Positions 1 through 7,163 of a stretch of 35,135 bases of DNA are shown here, in pieces. The position numbers and the translations under genes are program-made. How positions within the stretch are numbered: position 1 is the stretch's first letter; each line of letters opens with the position of its first letter. Under the pieces are notes generated by a model. That model ran no database searches and was not told the origin of the DNA. It saw only the letters and a program-made list of their open reading frames with translations. This DNA comes from Neochlamydia sp. AcF84 (GTDB lineage Bacteria > Chlamydiota > Chlamydiia > Chlamydiales > Parachlamydiaceae). The stretch is taken from positions 1 through 35,135 of the forward strand of contig NZ_VJOT01000049.1 in the NCBI RefSeq assembly GCF_011087585.1, read 5' to 3'.

Positions 1-813
1 GGGGTTCATGCAAGCTATAAACTTTGCGAGAATCATTCCTTTGTTGAGCATAAATACGCTTGATAATTTCTAAAAGATAAGAGCTTTCTGTCTCAAGAGA
101 TTGTCCTTCTGTCTTTCTTTCAAAATCACGGATTAACCTTCCCAAATAATTATGCAGCCTTTTTTCTTCTCTTTTTGCTCTTTTCAGCTGACGGGCATGG
201 GCTTAACGAGCACGCATGCACAATGCTGTTTTAGCTAGCTTTTTGTAGGTTTGGCGCAAAGTGATTTGGCTACTATCGGCCATTTTTACAAGCGCTTGAA
301 TAGATTTAAAGTAAAGTTTGGCATCGGTAGGAAAGGCGATAGCTTTAGGCATTACGGTTGTATCGGCAATGACTTTTTTAAAGCTTTTTTTTTCACTGCG
401 CCTGTCAGAACAGCTGCTGCAATCGTCCCTTGTAAAATCTTGCTAAGTCCAGCTTCGCCTAATCTAGATCTCCATCTAATTAAAGAAGTAGGATGAATAG
501 GCAGCGCATGATGCCAAAACTCATACCCACAAAAGTATTGCCAATAAGGATTTTCTACCCATCGATGCACCACATTTACATCCGAAAGCCCATACATATG
601 CTGCAAGATAAAGAGCCCTACAACTAGCCTTACAGGCTTAGCTGGCTGCCCTATCTTTTCTACAAACAGCTTATCAAACTCTTCTTCCAGCTGCTTCCAT
701 TCAATCAATTTGGATAGCTGGATAAGAGGATGATCTAGATTGAGTTCATCGCTAAATCGAGATTTAAAAAGACGGCTTTGTTTGTTATCTAGCTTGATTG
801 GTTTCATAGTCAA
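1..813 (-). pseudogene. IS5-family transposase, broken and cut by window edge
   Basis: The minus-strand frame from 813 to 352 encodes 153 residues that read as the N-terminal half of an IS5-family DDE transposase, including HMYGLSD and RWVENPYWQYF. The frame then breaks in a run of nine A's (sense strand, about 384-392). In the next frame the protein continues with VIADTTVMPKAIAFPTDAKL, the first catalytic Asp block. Adding one A restores the frame exactly. A second lesion follows: an in-frame TAA at about 202-204 lies where relatives have Tyr, between MRAR and AHARQLKRAKR. The C-terminal part with the remaining catalytic residues lies beyond base 1. The A run could also allow -1 slippage, as in some IS, but the separate stop codon makes decay more likely. 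The left end of the element is not visible, so terminal repeats cannot be paired. Confidence 0.88.
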
Positions 814-893
814 CTTTGCAAGAAATTAAGAGCTTTATAATGATTTAGGCGTAAACAAATTATAGCGATTTGGGAGAAAAAACGCTCTCAAAA

Positions 894-907
894 CATGCTT
901 AAGCATG
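894..907 (-). terminator. possible terminator palindrome after the YjbH-like gene
   Basis: CATGCTTAAGCATG is a perfect 14-base palindrome (5-bp stem, TTAA loop). On the minus strand it is followed by TTTT and a little later by TTTTTT. It lies about 60 bases past the stop codon of the YjbH-like gene. The stem is short, so this is a weak call. Confidence 0.25.
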
Positions 908-965
908 AAATATCCTTTAAATCATGTCAAACTAAATAGCTTTTATATCTATCCTCTTCATTCCT

Positions 966-3185
966 TTAGAAAGGACTGCTTTGAGTAGAAATCTTCCAGC
1001 GCTCATCCTGGATGAGATCATAAAGATCTCGGCCCGTGAAAGCTGTCACCCCTACATCTCGTAGCCACGCAGAAAGCCCATAGCGCCAGTAATCACGAGC
1101 ATAGCAGGTATAGAAGACATCCAAGGGCATGGAAAAAGCTACCCCTTTATCATGATAAACAGAACCATTAATGACATCATGGCCATTAGTATGAGTATAC
1201 CAAATAGTGATGGTAAGCCCACTCTTAAATTTGCGAGACACCTCCCCGCGGATGCCCCAGTCGTTAGCAAGGAATTTTCCTGCTTTTAATTTAAGGTTTA
1301 CATTCGCCCATTCCCAATTATAGTAAAGATTCAGAAAATATTGGGAGCCAATAAATTTTTTATGAGTGAGCGTGTAAAAATGAGGGGTAGAGAATTTTAA
1401 TTGGCGAATTTTATTCGTAAACCAAACACCATTTAATGCACGCTTTCCCACTAAAGCACCTTCTATACCTACCGCCAAGGGCTTATTAAGTGGACAATAT
1501 AAAAATTCTGTCGCTAAACCGCCATATTCCTCTTCAAAGAGTCCCAAGGCTACTCGGCTATACCACCCTTTACCCATATTCCAATTTTTTTGAAGATATG
1601 CCTCATCAACAGTTAATCCTTTTTGTTGGAAATAGCGAATCATGTCTGTACGCACATGGATAAGATGCGAAGGATTCAACCGATCAACGGGAGAAATATG
1701 ATGAAGATTAGAAAAAATATTCCACCCAAGTAATACACTATAATAAACATCTCCTGCCAAGAAGCCATTAAAACCAGCGTTTAACCCTAGCGAGTACTTC
1801 ATTTTGCCACGAGAACTACCAAAAAAAGAATGGGTCTTAGGAAGCAGTTCAAAATTAAAGCCAGAACGAGTATTTTTGAACAGCTGTAAATCTTCCCTTG
1901 TCGGTGAGAAGGAAAGCTCTGTTTTATGGGTTAATAAATCTAATTCTTGCGCGCCTCTTTTCCCCTCGCCAAATTGCCTGACCCACTTCATATGATAGTG
2001 ATATTCTTGCACAGGAAAACCTAAGTCCGATTCCACGACTATGTTAACTTTTTCTATATCATTGGGGATCAGCCCAGCTAGAAGATAAGACAGCTGCTCT
2101 TGCACATCATATTCCGAACGAAAAAGACGATTGATTAAATGAATCCGCAAAGCTGTTGGGCGACAGACAGAGGTGTTTTGATTAGCAAGCCTAATTTGTA
2201 GGATTTCAAAACCTTGCTCTCGAAAAGCATTGATAAGTTCTTGAGCAAGAATAAAAGGAGGCCTTAACTCTCCTATAGGTTCACGGTTAACGGGGGCCTT
2301 ATAAGGTAGAGGAGTCCCAACTTTAGGAAGAAAACCTTTAGTCGTGCCGAAATTGTAAAAAGTTGACAAGGAAAAAGCTAAAGTGTGCCCTTTGATATAG
2401 CTAACAGCCAAATCGTACTGGCCTGCTAATCGATATTTAAGGCCAAAATTTATAGGGCTTTTTTTTACCCTTCCTCGTGGATGCTTTTCTATTTCTGGAT
2501 CTTTATACGGGGTAGCGTCATACTCTGCAACCAAAGCAAGATTTTTAAGGTAACTTTGCTGACTTTGCCGAAAAGGCATCCACACAATCCCTCCAAACCA
2601 TTTTTTTAAGCGCTTAGTGCCATATCCTAAGCTTACTTCCAAGTTCTGGTTAAGTAACACTTGGGTAAAGACTATATAATTAGCTATAAAATTTTTAGTC
2701 CCCATGAAGTCTTGCAAGCCTACAGCTACACCAGGCAGCTTATAGCCACTCTCTTCAGGAAGTAGGAGAGCAAATTTTAAATTGGCCCCTTTATCGGATA
2801 AATCTCCAAAACCAAGCGGCGTTAAAATTGGGTCGGCCACTCCCTTAAAGATCCTATAGCTTCCTGAGACTTCAAGTCTGCTAAATAGTTGAGCTCTTAA
2901 GCTAAAGTTTTTATAAGGATGGACATGGGAATATCCTACACCTATCTCACCTGGCTCTCCCATACGTGCTGAGGGCATATTAAAATAACCGCCCTGCTGA
3001 TAAAAATCATAAGTTACAGGCATCTTTTCAGAAAGCTTACGGTTAACATATTCAATAACGATAAGATCGTTAAAAAGCCTCTCCGCTTGATCTTCAGCGC
3101 CCATGCAAATAGAAAATTTTCCTACAAATGGGAGAACACATGCCGAAAAAAATACTAATTTGTAGAAAAAAGATGCTTTTGTCAT
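966..3185 (-). CDS. YjbH-domain outer-membrane protein (putative exopolysaccharide-related)
   Basis: This 739-residue protein begins with a secretion signal: a Lys-containing start, then a hydrophobic stretch at about residues 8-25, ending near CMGAED. From about residue 60 it carries the opening typical of the YjbH/DUF940 family (GGYFNMPSARMGEPGE, then a run of beta-strand-like segments). The alternating aromatic pattern continues to the C-terminus (for example YFLNLYYNWEW and SGLTITIWYTH), which fits a large outer-membrane beta structure. In enterobacteria YjbH is an outer-membrane lipoprotein of the yjbEFGH exopolysaccharide locus. No yjbE, F or G partner is visible here, and no clear lipobox Cys precedes the mature part. 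The start has no strong ribosome binding site but is needed for the signal peptide. It stands alone between two transposon relics. The family call is fairly secure; the function in this organism is unknown. Confidence 0.82.
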   Translation of the reverse strand: MTKASFFYKLVFFSACVLPFVGKFSICMGAEDQAERLFNDLIVIEYVNRKLSEKMPVTYDFYQQGGYFNMPSARMGEPGEIGVGYSHVHPYKNFSLRAQLFSRLEVSGSYRIFKGVADPILTPLGFGDLSDKGANLKFALLLPEESGYKLPGVAVGLQDFMGTKNFIANYIVFTQVLLNQNLEVSLGYGTKRLKKWFGGIVWMPFRQSQQSYLKNLALVAEYDATPYKDPEIEKHPRGRVKKSPINFGLKYRLAGQYDLAVSYIKGHTLAFSLSTFYNFGTTKGFLPKVGTPLPYKAPVNREPIGELRPPFILAQELINAFREQGFEILQIRLANQNTSVCRPTALRIHLINRLFRSEYDVQEQLSYLLAGLIPNDIEKVNIVVESDLGFPVQEYHYHMKWVRQFGEGKRGAQELDLLTHKTELSFSPTREDLQLFKNTRSGFNFELLPKTHSFFGSSRGKMKYSLGLNAGFNGFLAGDVYYSVLLGWNIFSNLHHISPVDRLNPSHLIHVRTDMIRYFQQKGLTVDEAYLQKNWNMGKGWYSRVALGLFEEEYGGLATEFLYCPLNKPLAVGIEGALVGKRALNGVWFTNKIRQLKFSTPHFYTLTHKKFIGSQYFLNLYYNWEWANVNLKLKAGKFLANDWGIRGEVSRKFKSGLTITIWYTHTNGHDVINGSVYHDKGVAFSMPLDVFYTCYARDYWRYGLSAWLRDVGVTAFTGRDLYDLIQDERWKISTQSSPF

Positions 3186-3272
3186 GAGCCAAGTTAAGCT
3201 TTTATAATGAAAAAAAAGAATAATTCTTCATCACAGAAATTGCAAGAGGGAAAGCTGATCACTTTTTTCTCT

Positions 3273-4115
3273 AGCGCTGTTGCATAAATGGAAAAAAGCA
3301 TCTGCAGTAAGTTGGCTCTTTAACGCTTGAAAGCTATAAAGTTTAGTCTGCTAGCTCACAAAACTTAAGGCAGATAATGTGCAAAAAAGCTCACCTACCA
3401 CCTATGCAGTTAGCCCAAGTATAATGCAGCTTTGGTTAAGAGGGAGCATAACTTAATAATCCTAGAGATAGAGTTATTAAAAGAGGGGGGAAATGAAAGC
3501 ACAGCGAAGATAAGGCCTATCTTAATAACGCTATCCTATGCACGTTGATGGATAATGCTACTAGCATTTACTTCTTCCAAGCTCAACAAGAATTTTTATT
3601 GTTATTGATTGCTTTGCTACCGTGGTGGCTGCCCATTCCTTGTTATACCCCTCTCTACAGGCGGGCTAAACTACTTGAGCAAAAACTTGGAGAAGTTAAG
3701 TCGTAAGCGTACAAAAGAGATAACCTTCGATTCGCCTAGAGTAAAGGTTTAGGGCGAAGGGGAATGGAAAGCGTACGAGCATGCCAAAACTAAGCGTAGG
3801 ACATGGAGAAAGATTCACTTAAGCCTGTGCCCAGATACACATAAAATTATTTTTAAGTAAACTGATAAAAAAAGCAGTAAAGTCGATGAACTAATACCCA
3901 ATATAAATGTATCACAAACTACCAAAAGGTATAAAAACACTTACATAGATGGACGTTATAATAAATAAGCTTCCTACCGATCATTGTACATTCAGGCCAT
4001 AGATGCTGGAGAGTCCTTCTTAGAAGAGGAAGAAGACTACAAAAAAGAGGCAAATCATCCTTTAAGAGACGAGATTATTAAGCGTATTATAAAAAAGCAT
4101 CAAATTATTTAAATT
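3273..4115 (+). pseudogene. decayed IS903-like IS5-family insertion sequence
   Basis: The segment starts with GCGCTGTTGCATAAAT, close to the IS903 terminal repeat and to the end of the element at 34894. It then aligns by eye with the intact element start at 34894-35135, including the counterparts of AAGAGGGAGCATAACTT and GAAAGCACAGCGAAGA. Further on, scattered frames keep transposase blocks: LPIPCYTPLYRRAK near 3630-3675, then TKEITFDSP and GEGEWKAYEHAKTKRRTWRK at about 3710-3815. These frames are broken by stop codons and indels, for example a TAG within the block at about 3750. No right terminal repeat could be found, so the right boundary is approximate. It is a dead copy and encodes nothing usable. 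Confidence 0.8.
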
Positions 4116-4250
4116 TTAAACAAAAATACATTGACTTAAAAAATAAAAAACAAAAATAATAATCAGTTTAATTAAAAAACAACAACAAGTTCTTAACTCC
4201 ACATGCTGGCAACCATACAAATAGGCTTATTATTTTCCCTTACTAAATTT

Positions 4251-4325
4251 ACTGTTATCTCCATAAGACAGCTGCCCGATGAGCTGCTATTGCCCATCTT
4301 TTCTGTAAGCACTCGATCTCCTTAG
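4251..4325 (+). pseudogene. F-box gene relic at the left end of the array
   Basis: This stretch reads TVISIRQLPDELLLPIFS followed by degenerate sequence. It matches the linker and first half of the F-box of the four genes to its right (TSIKQLPDELLLHIFSF). It has no start region. It breaks off at a CTCCTTAG sequence, which joins directly to the leader of the next gene (from AGTAAAGTGG). It is a deletion remnant of a fifth copy. Confidence 0.75.
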
Positions 4326-4715
4326 TAAAGTGGAGTTTGCAACCGCTAATAGTTTATACAAAACGTTCTTTAAACATGATAATCAAGGAGAAAAGATGGT
4401 AAATACATTGACAAATGCTGATAGCCATAAAAATGGGATAACTATTTCCCCCAATGATTCTACTATTACATCTATAAAACAACTGCCAAATGAGCTGCTA
4501 CTGCATATTTTTTCTTTTCTGCAAGCTTTCGACCTCTTAGAAGTTGAACTAACATGCCATCAATGGAAAAATTTGGCCCACGACGAGACTTTATGGAAGG
4601 ATCTTTGTCGAAAGCATTTTGAAAAATGCTGGGTTGATGAGAAGCCTTACAAAGAGAGCTATTTTGTAGCCCATCGAACAAAGCGTGAACACGAAAAATT
4701 AATGGCATTCTTAGG
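4325..4715 (+). repeat. long direct repeat, copy 1 (leader plus most of F-box gene 1)
   Basis: Read base by base, this stretch appears identical to 6072-6462, about 391 bases at an offset of 1747. It covers the leader, the ribosome binding site and most of the coding sequence. Identity stops inside the C-terminal codons, after GGCATTCTTAGG. Confidence 0.85.
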
Positions 4716-4773
4716 ATCTTTAAAAAAGGTGGAGCGAAATTTTGAGTTAGCAAAATATATAGGTCTGCCGTGA
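4396..4773 (+). CDS. small F-box protein, array copy 1
   Basis: This encodes 125 residues starting at an ATG with AAGGAG eight bases upstream. An in-frame ATG exists further up at 4330, but the conserved ribosome site and paralog alignment favour 4396. Residues 1-30 are a polar leader with no signal peptide. Residues 31-70 form an F-box: LPNELLLHIFSFL, then LLEVELTCHQWKNLA and LWKDL. A 50-residue tail ends in ERNFELAKYIGLP, which is nearly the same in all copies. F-boxes bind SKP1 in eukaryotic SCF ubiquitin ligases. A bacterium has no use for one internally, so a role as an effector in an amoeba host is inferred. There is no separate substrate-binding domain, unlike most F-box proteins. The first 108 residues are identical to copy 4. 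Confidence 0.87.
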   Translation: MVNTLTNADSHKNGITISPNDSTITSIKQLPNELLLHIFSFLQAFDLLEVELTCHQWKNLAHDETLWKDLCRKHFEKCWVDEKPYKESYFVAHRTKREHEKLMAFLGSLKKVERNFELAKYIGLP

Positions 4774-4918
4774 GACCTGTAAAACATATGATCAGAATAA
4801 TAAATTCTTAATCTTATTTTTGAAAGCAAGCCAACCTACAAACAAGAGTAAAGCGGAGTTTGCAACCGCTAATAGTTTATAAAAAACGTTCTTTAAATAT
4901 GATAATCAAGGAGAGAAA

Positions 4919-5296
4919 ATGGTAAATACATTGACAAATGCTGATAACCATAAAAATGGGACGACTATTTCCCCCAATGATTCTGCTGTTACATCTATAA
5001 AACAGCTGCCCGATGAGCTGCTAGTGCATATTTTTTCTTTTTTGCAAGCTTTCGACCTCTTAGAAGTTGAACTGACATGCCATCAATGGAAAAATTTGGC
5101 CCACGACGAGACTTTATGGAAAAATTTATATCAAAAGAATTATGAAACAGATTTGCCCGATGAGGGACCCTACAAAGAAAGCTATTTTGCAGCCCATCGA
5201 GTAGAGCAAAGAAATAAAAAAATTGATGAAATTTTTCGGTCCTTAAAACATGTGGAGCGAAATTTTGAGTTAGCAAAATACATAGGTCTGCCATGA
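4919..5296 (+). CDS. small F-box protein, array copy 2
   Basis: This encodes 125 residues, with AAGGAG just before the ATG. The F-box is at about residues 31-70 (LPDELLVHIFSFL to LWKNL). It differs from copy 1 mainly after the F-box, where the tail is NYETDLPDEGPYKESYFAAHR, rich in charged residues (EQRNKKIDEIF), then the shared end ERNFELAKYIGLP. The leader upstream is the array leader with GCGGAG instead of GTGGAG. The variation in the tail with a conserved F-box suggests that the tail is the part that diversifies, perhaps for different partners; that is inference. No promoter could be picked with confidence, so the four genes may each be transcribed from their own repeated leader. Confidence 0.86.
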   Translation: MVNTLTNADNHKNGTTISPNDSAVTSIKQLPDELLVHIFSFLQAFDLLEVELTCHQWKNLAHDETLWKNLYQKNYETDLPDEGPYKESYFAAHRVEQRNKKIDEIFRSLKHVERNFELAKYIGLP

Positions 5297-5613
5297 AATC
5301 TGTAAAATGCATGAGGAGAATAATAAATTCTTAATCTTACCTTCAAAGCAAACCACGCTGCAAAGGCAGTGAAGCAAAGTTTGTCGTTGGTAATAATTTA
5401 GTAAGCGGTCACGAGGGTTAGCATTGCTTAATGCTTTTGATGCTAAGGCAATAACGTAAAGCAATAAGTGCGGTAAATAGAAAAAACAGCTATTTGCAAG
5501 CATTTTTGAATTTACAGATGCCCGCAGGCTCACATCTAAAGCTAGGTATACCCCTTGGCCGCTTACATATTTTATACAAAACGTTCTTTAAATATGATAA
5601 TCAAGGAGATAAG

Positions 5614-5997
5614 ATGGTAAATACATTGACAAATGCTAATAGTCATAAAAATGGGATAACTATTTCCCCCAATGATTCTACCGTTACATCTATAAAACAG
5701 CTGCCCGATGAGCTGCTATTGCATATTTTTTCTTTTTTAAAAGCTTTCGACCTCTTAGAAGTTGAACTAACATGCCATCGATGGAAAAATTTGGCCGAGG
5801 ACAAAACCTTATGGAAAAACCTATATCAAAAGCATCTTAAAATATATTGGCGTGAGGGGAAATCTAACAAAAAAAGTTATTTTATCACTCTTCACGGAAA
5901 GCGTGAATATGAAAAAACCATGGCATTCTTAGGGTCCTTAAAACACGTGGAGAGAAACTTTGAGCTAGGAAGATATATGGGTATAGGTCTGCCATGA
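5614..5997 (+). CDS. small F-box protein, array copy 3
   Basis: This encodes 127 residues. The ATG at 5614 has AAGGAG at the usual distance. The open frame runs back to 5494, but that upstream part is spacer sequence found elsewhere in the array as non-coding DNA, so the longer start is not accepted. The F-box is at residues 31-70 (LPDELLLHIFSFLKAFDLLEVELTCHRWKNLA). The tail is the most divergent of the four: YWREGKSNKKSYFITLHGK, then KTMAFLGSLKHVERNFEL, ending GRYMGIGLP with two extra residues. The F-box itself is almost unchanged, so selection or conversion appears to keep it while the tail drifts. It is probably a host-directed SKP1-binding protein like its neighbours. Confidence 0.85.
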   Translation: MVNTLTNANSHKNGITISPNDSTVTSIKQLPDELLLHIFSFLKAFDLLEVELTCHRWKNLAEDKTLWKNLYQKHLKIYWREGKSNKKSYFITLHGKREYEKTMAFLGSLKHVERNFELGRYMGIGLP

Positions 5998-6071
5998 AAC
6001 CTATAAAATACATAATGGAAATAATAAATTCTTAATCTTATTTTTGAAAGCAAGCCAACCTACAAACAAGA

Positions 6072-6462
6072 GTAAAGTGGAGTTTGCAACCGCTAATAGT
6101 TTATACAAAACGTTCTTTAAACATGATAATCAAGGAGAAAAGATGGTAAATACATTGACAAATGCTGATAGCCATAAAAATGGGATAACTATTTCCCCCA
6201 ATGATTCTACTATTACATCTATAAAACAACTGCCAAATGAGCTGCTACTGCATATTTTTTCTTTTCTGCAAGCTTTCGACCTCTTAGAAGTTGAACTAAC
6301 ATGCCATCAATGGAAAAATTTGGCCCACGACGAGACTTTATGGAAGGATCTTTGTCGAAAGCATTTTGAAAAATGCTGGGTTGATGAGAAGCCTTACAAA
6401 GAGAGCTATTTTGTAGCCCATCGAACAAAGCGTGAACACGAAAAATTAATGGCATTCTTAGG
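6072..6462 (+). repeat. long direct repeat, copy 2 (leader plus most of F-box gene 4)
   Basis: This is the second copy of the 391-base identical block at 4325-4715. On the left, similarity continues into spacer type A. On the right, identity stops after GGCATTCTTAGG, where this copy continues GTCCATAAAACATGTGC, like copies 2 and 3 rather than copy 1. Confidence 0.85.
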
Positions 6463-6517
6463 GTCCATAAAACATGTGCATAACCTTGAATTAGCAAAAT
6501 TTATAGGTCTGCCATGA
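6143..6517 (+). CDS. small F-box protein, array copy 4
   Basis: This encodes 124 residues from an ATG preceded by AAGGAG. The first 108 residues are identical to copy 1, including the F-box at 31-70. The end differs: IKHVHNLELAKFIGLP lacks one residue and the ERNF motif of the others. The sequence is therefore a mosaic, with a body like copy 1 and an end with its own history. Its position in the array corresponds to copy 2, because the same type A spacer precedes it and the same type B spacer follows it. Like the others it has no signal peptide, membrane segment or recognised partner-binding domain. An SKP1-binding effector role is inferred from the F-box alone. Confidence 0.86.
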   Translation: MVNTLTNADSHKNGITISPNDSTITSIKQLPNELLLHIFSFLQAFDLLEVELTCHQWKNLAHDETLWKDLCRKHFEKCWVDEKPYKESYFVAHRTKREHEKLMAFLGSIKHVHNLELAKFIGLP

Positions 6518-6738
6518 AACCTGTAAAATACATGAAGAGAATAATATATTCTTAATCTTACCTTTAAAAGCAAATTACGCTGCAAAGGCAGTGAAACAGA
6601 GTTTGCCGTTGGTAATAATTTAGTAAGCGGTCATGAGGGTTAACATTGCTTAAGCTTTTGATGCTAAGGTACAAATGTAAATTAATAAGAGCAGTAAAGA
6701 GAAAAAACAGCTATTTGCAAGCACTTTTGGCTTTATAG

Positions 6739-6960
6739 ATGCCCGATGATCTGCTATTGCATATTTTTTCTTTTTTGCAAGTTTTCGACCTCTTAGAAGT
6801 TGAACTGACATGCCATCAATGGAAAATTTAGCCAAAAACAAGGCCTTATGGAAAAACCTATATTAAAAACATTTTGAGATATATTAACCCGATAAGGGAC
6901 CTTAAGAAAAAAGCTATTTTGCAACCCGCCGATTAAGTCGCCGTATCTTGAATAGTTGAG
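6739..6960 (+). pseudogene. F-box gene relic at the right end of the array
   Basis: The reading starts MPDDLLLHIFSFLQVFDLLE and keeps the F-box up to HQWK. A missing A (GGAAAATTTAG where the others have GGAAAAATTTGG) then shifts the frame into a stop. Later bases still resemble the tail of the genes (KNLY, DKGP, SYF in other frames). The polar N-terminal 30 residues and the ribosome site are gone. Type B spacer joins straight into the F-box at a shared GATGCCCG/CTGCCCGATG sequence, which suggests a short-homology deletion. Confidence 0.8.
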
Positions 6961-7163
6961 AGAAAGCATTCTATGATAAAAACTTTTGGAAAAGGCACAA
7001 AATAGTTTATACTTCATCTTCCATTCTACTATCTCCATATTTTGCAGCACTCAAGCTTTCCTTTTTCAAAAAAATTATCTAGATAGAGTTTAAACAAGTA
7101 AGACAAAAATCTTATCAAAAGTTTACTTTAGTCCCTTCTTTTCCTCTCTTAAAGAGCTTGGCT

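Larger units (their letters stand above)
4325..6745 (+). repeat. tandem array built from a two-gene unit
   Basis: Two kinds of spacer alternate between the F-box genes. Type A (after genes 1 and 3) contains TTTTTGAAAGCAAGCCAACC and the leader ending in AAGGAG. Type B (after genes 2 and 4) contains GCTGCAAAGGCAGTGAA, TAATAATTTAGTAAGCGGTC and AAACAGCTATTTGCAAGCA. The order gene-A-gene-B-gene-A-gene-B-relic points to duplication of a two-gene block of about 1.2 kb. Confidence 0.75.

Noticed and set aside
251-496. 81-codon plus-strand frame over the transposase
   Set aside because: It is antisense to the IS5 transposase, whose protein is recognised on the other strand.
4370-4396. GATAAT before each F-box gene as a -10 promoter box
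   Set aside because: It ends only a few bases before the AAGGAG ribosome site, so transcription would start inside it. The conservation is explained by the repeated leader.
5494-5613. Longer start for F-box copy 3
   Set aside because: The extra 40 codons are type B spacer and leader that are non-coding elsewhere in the array.
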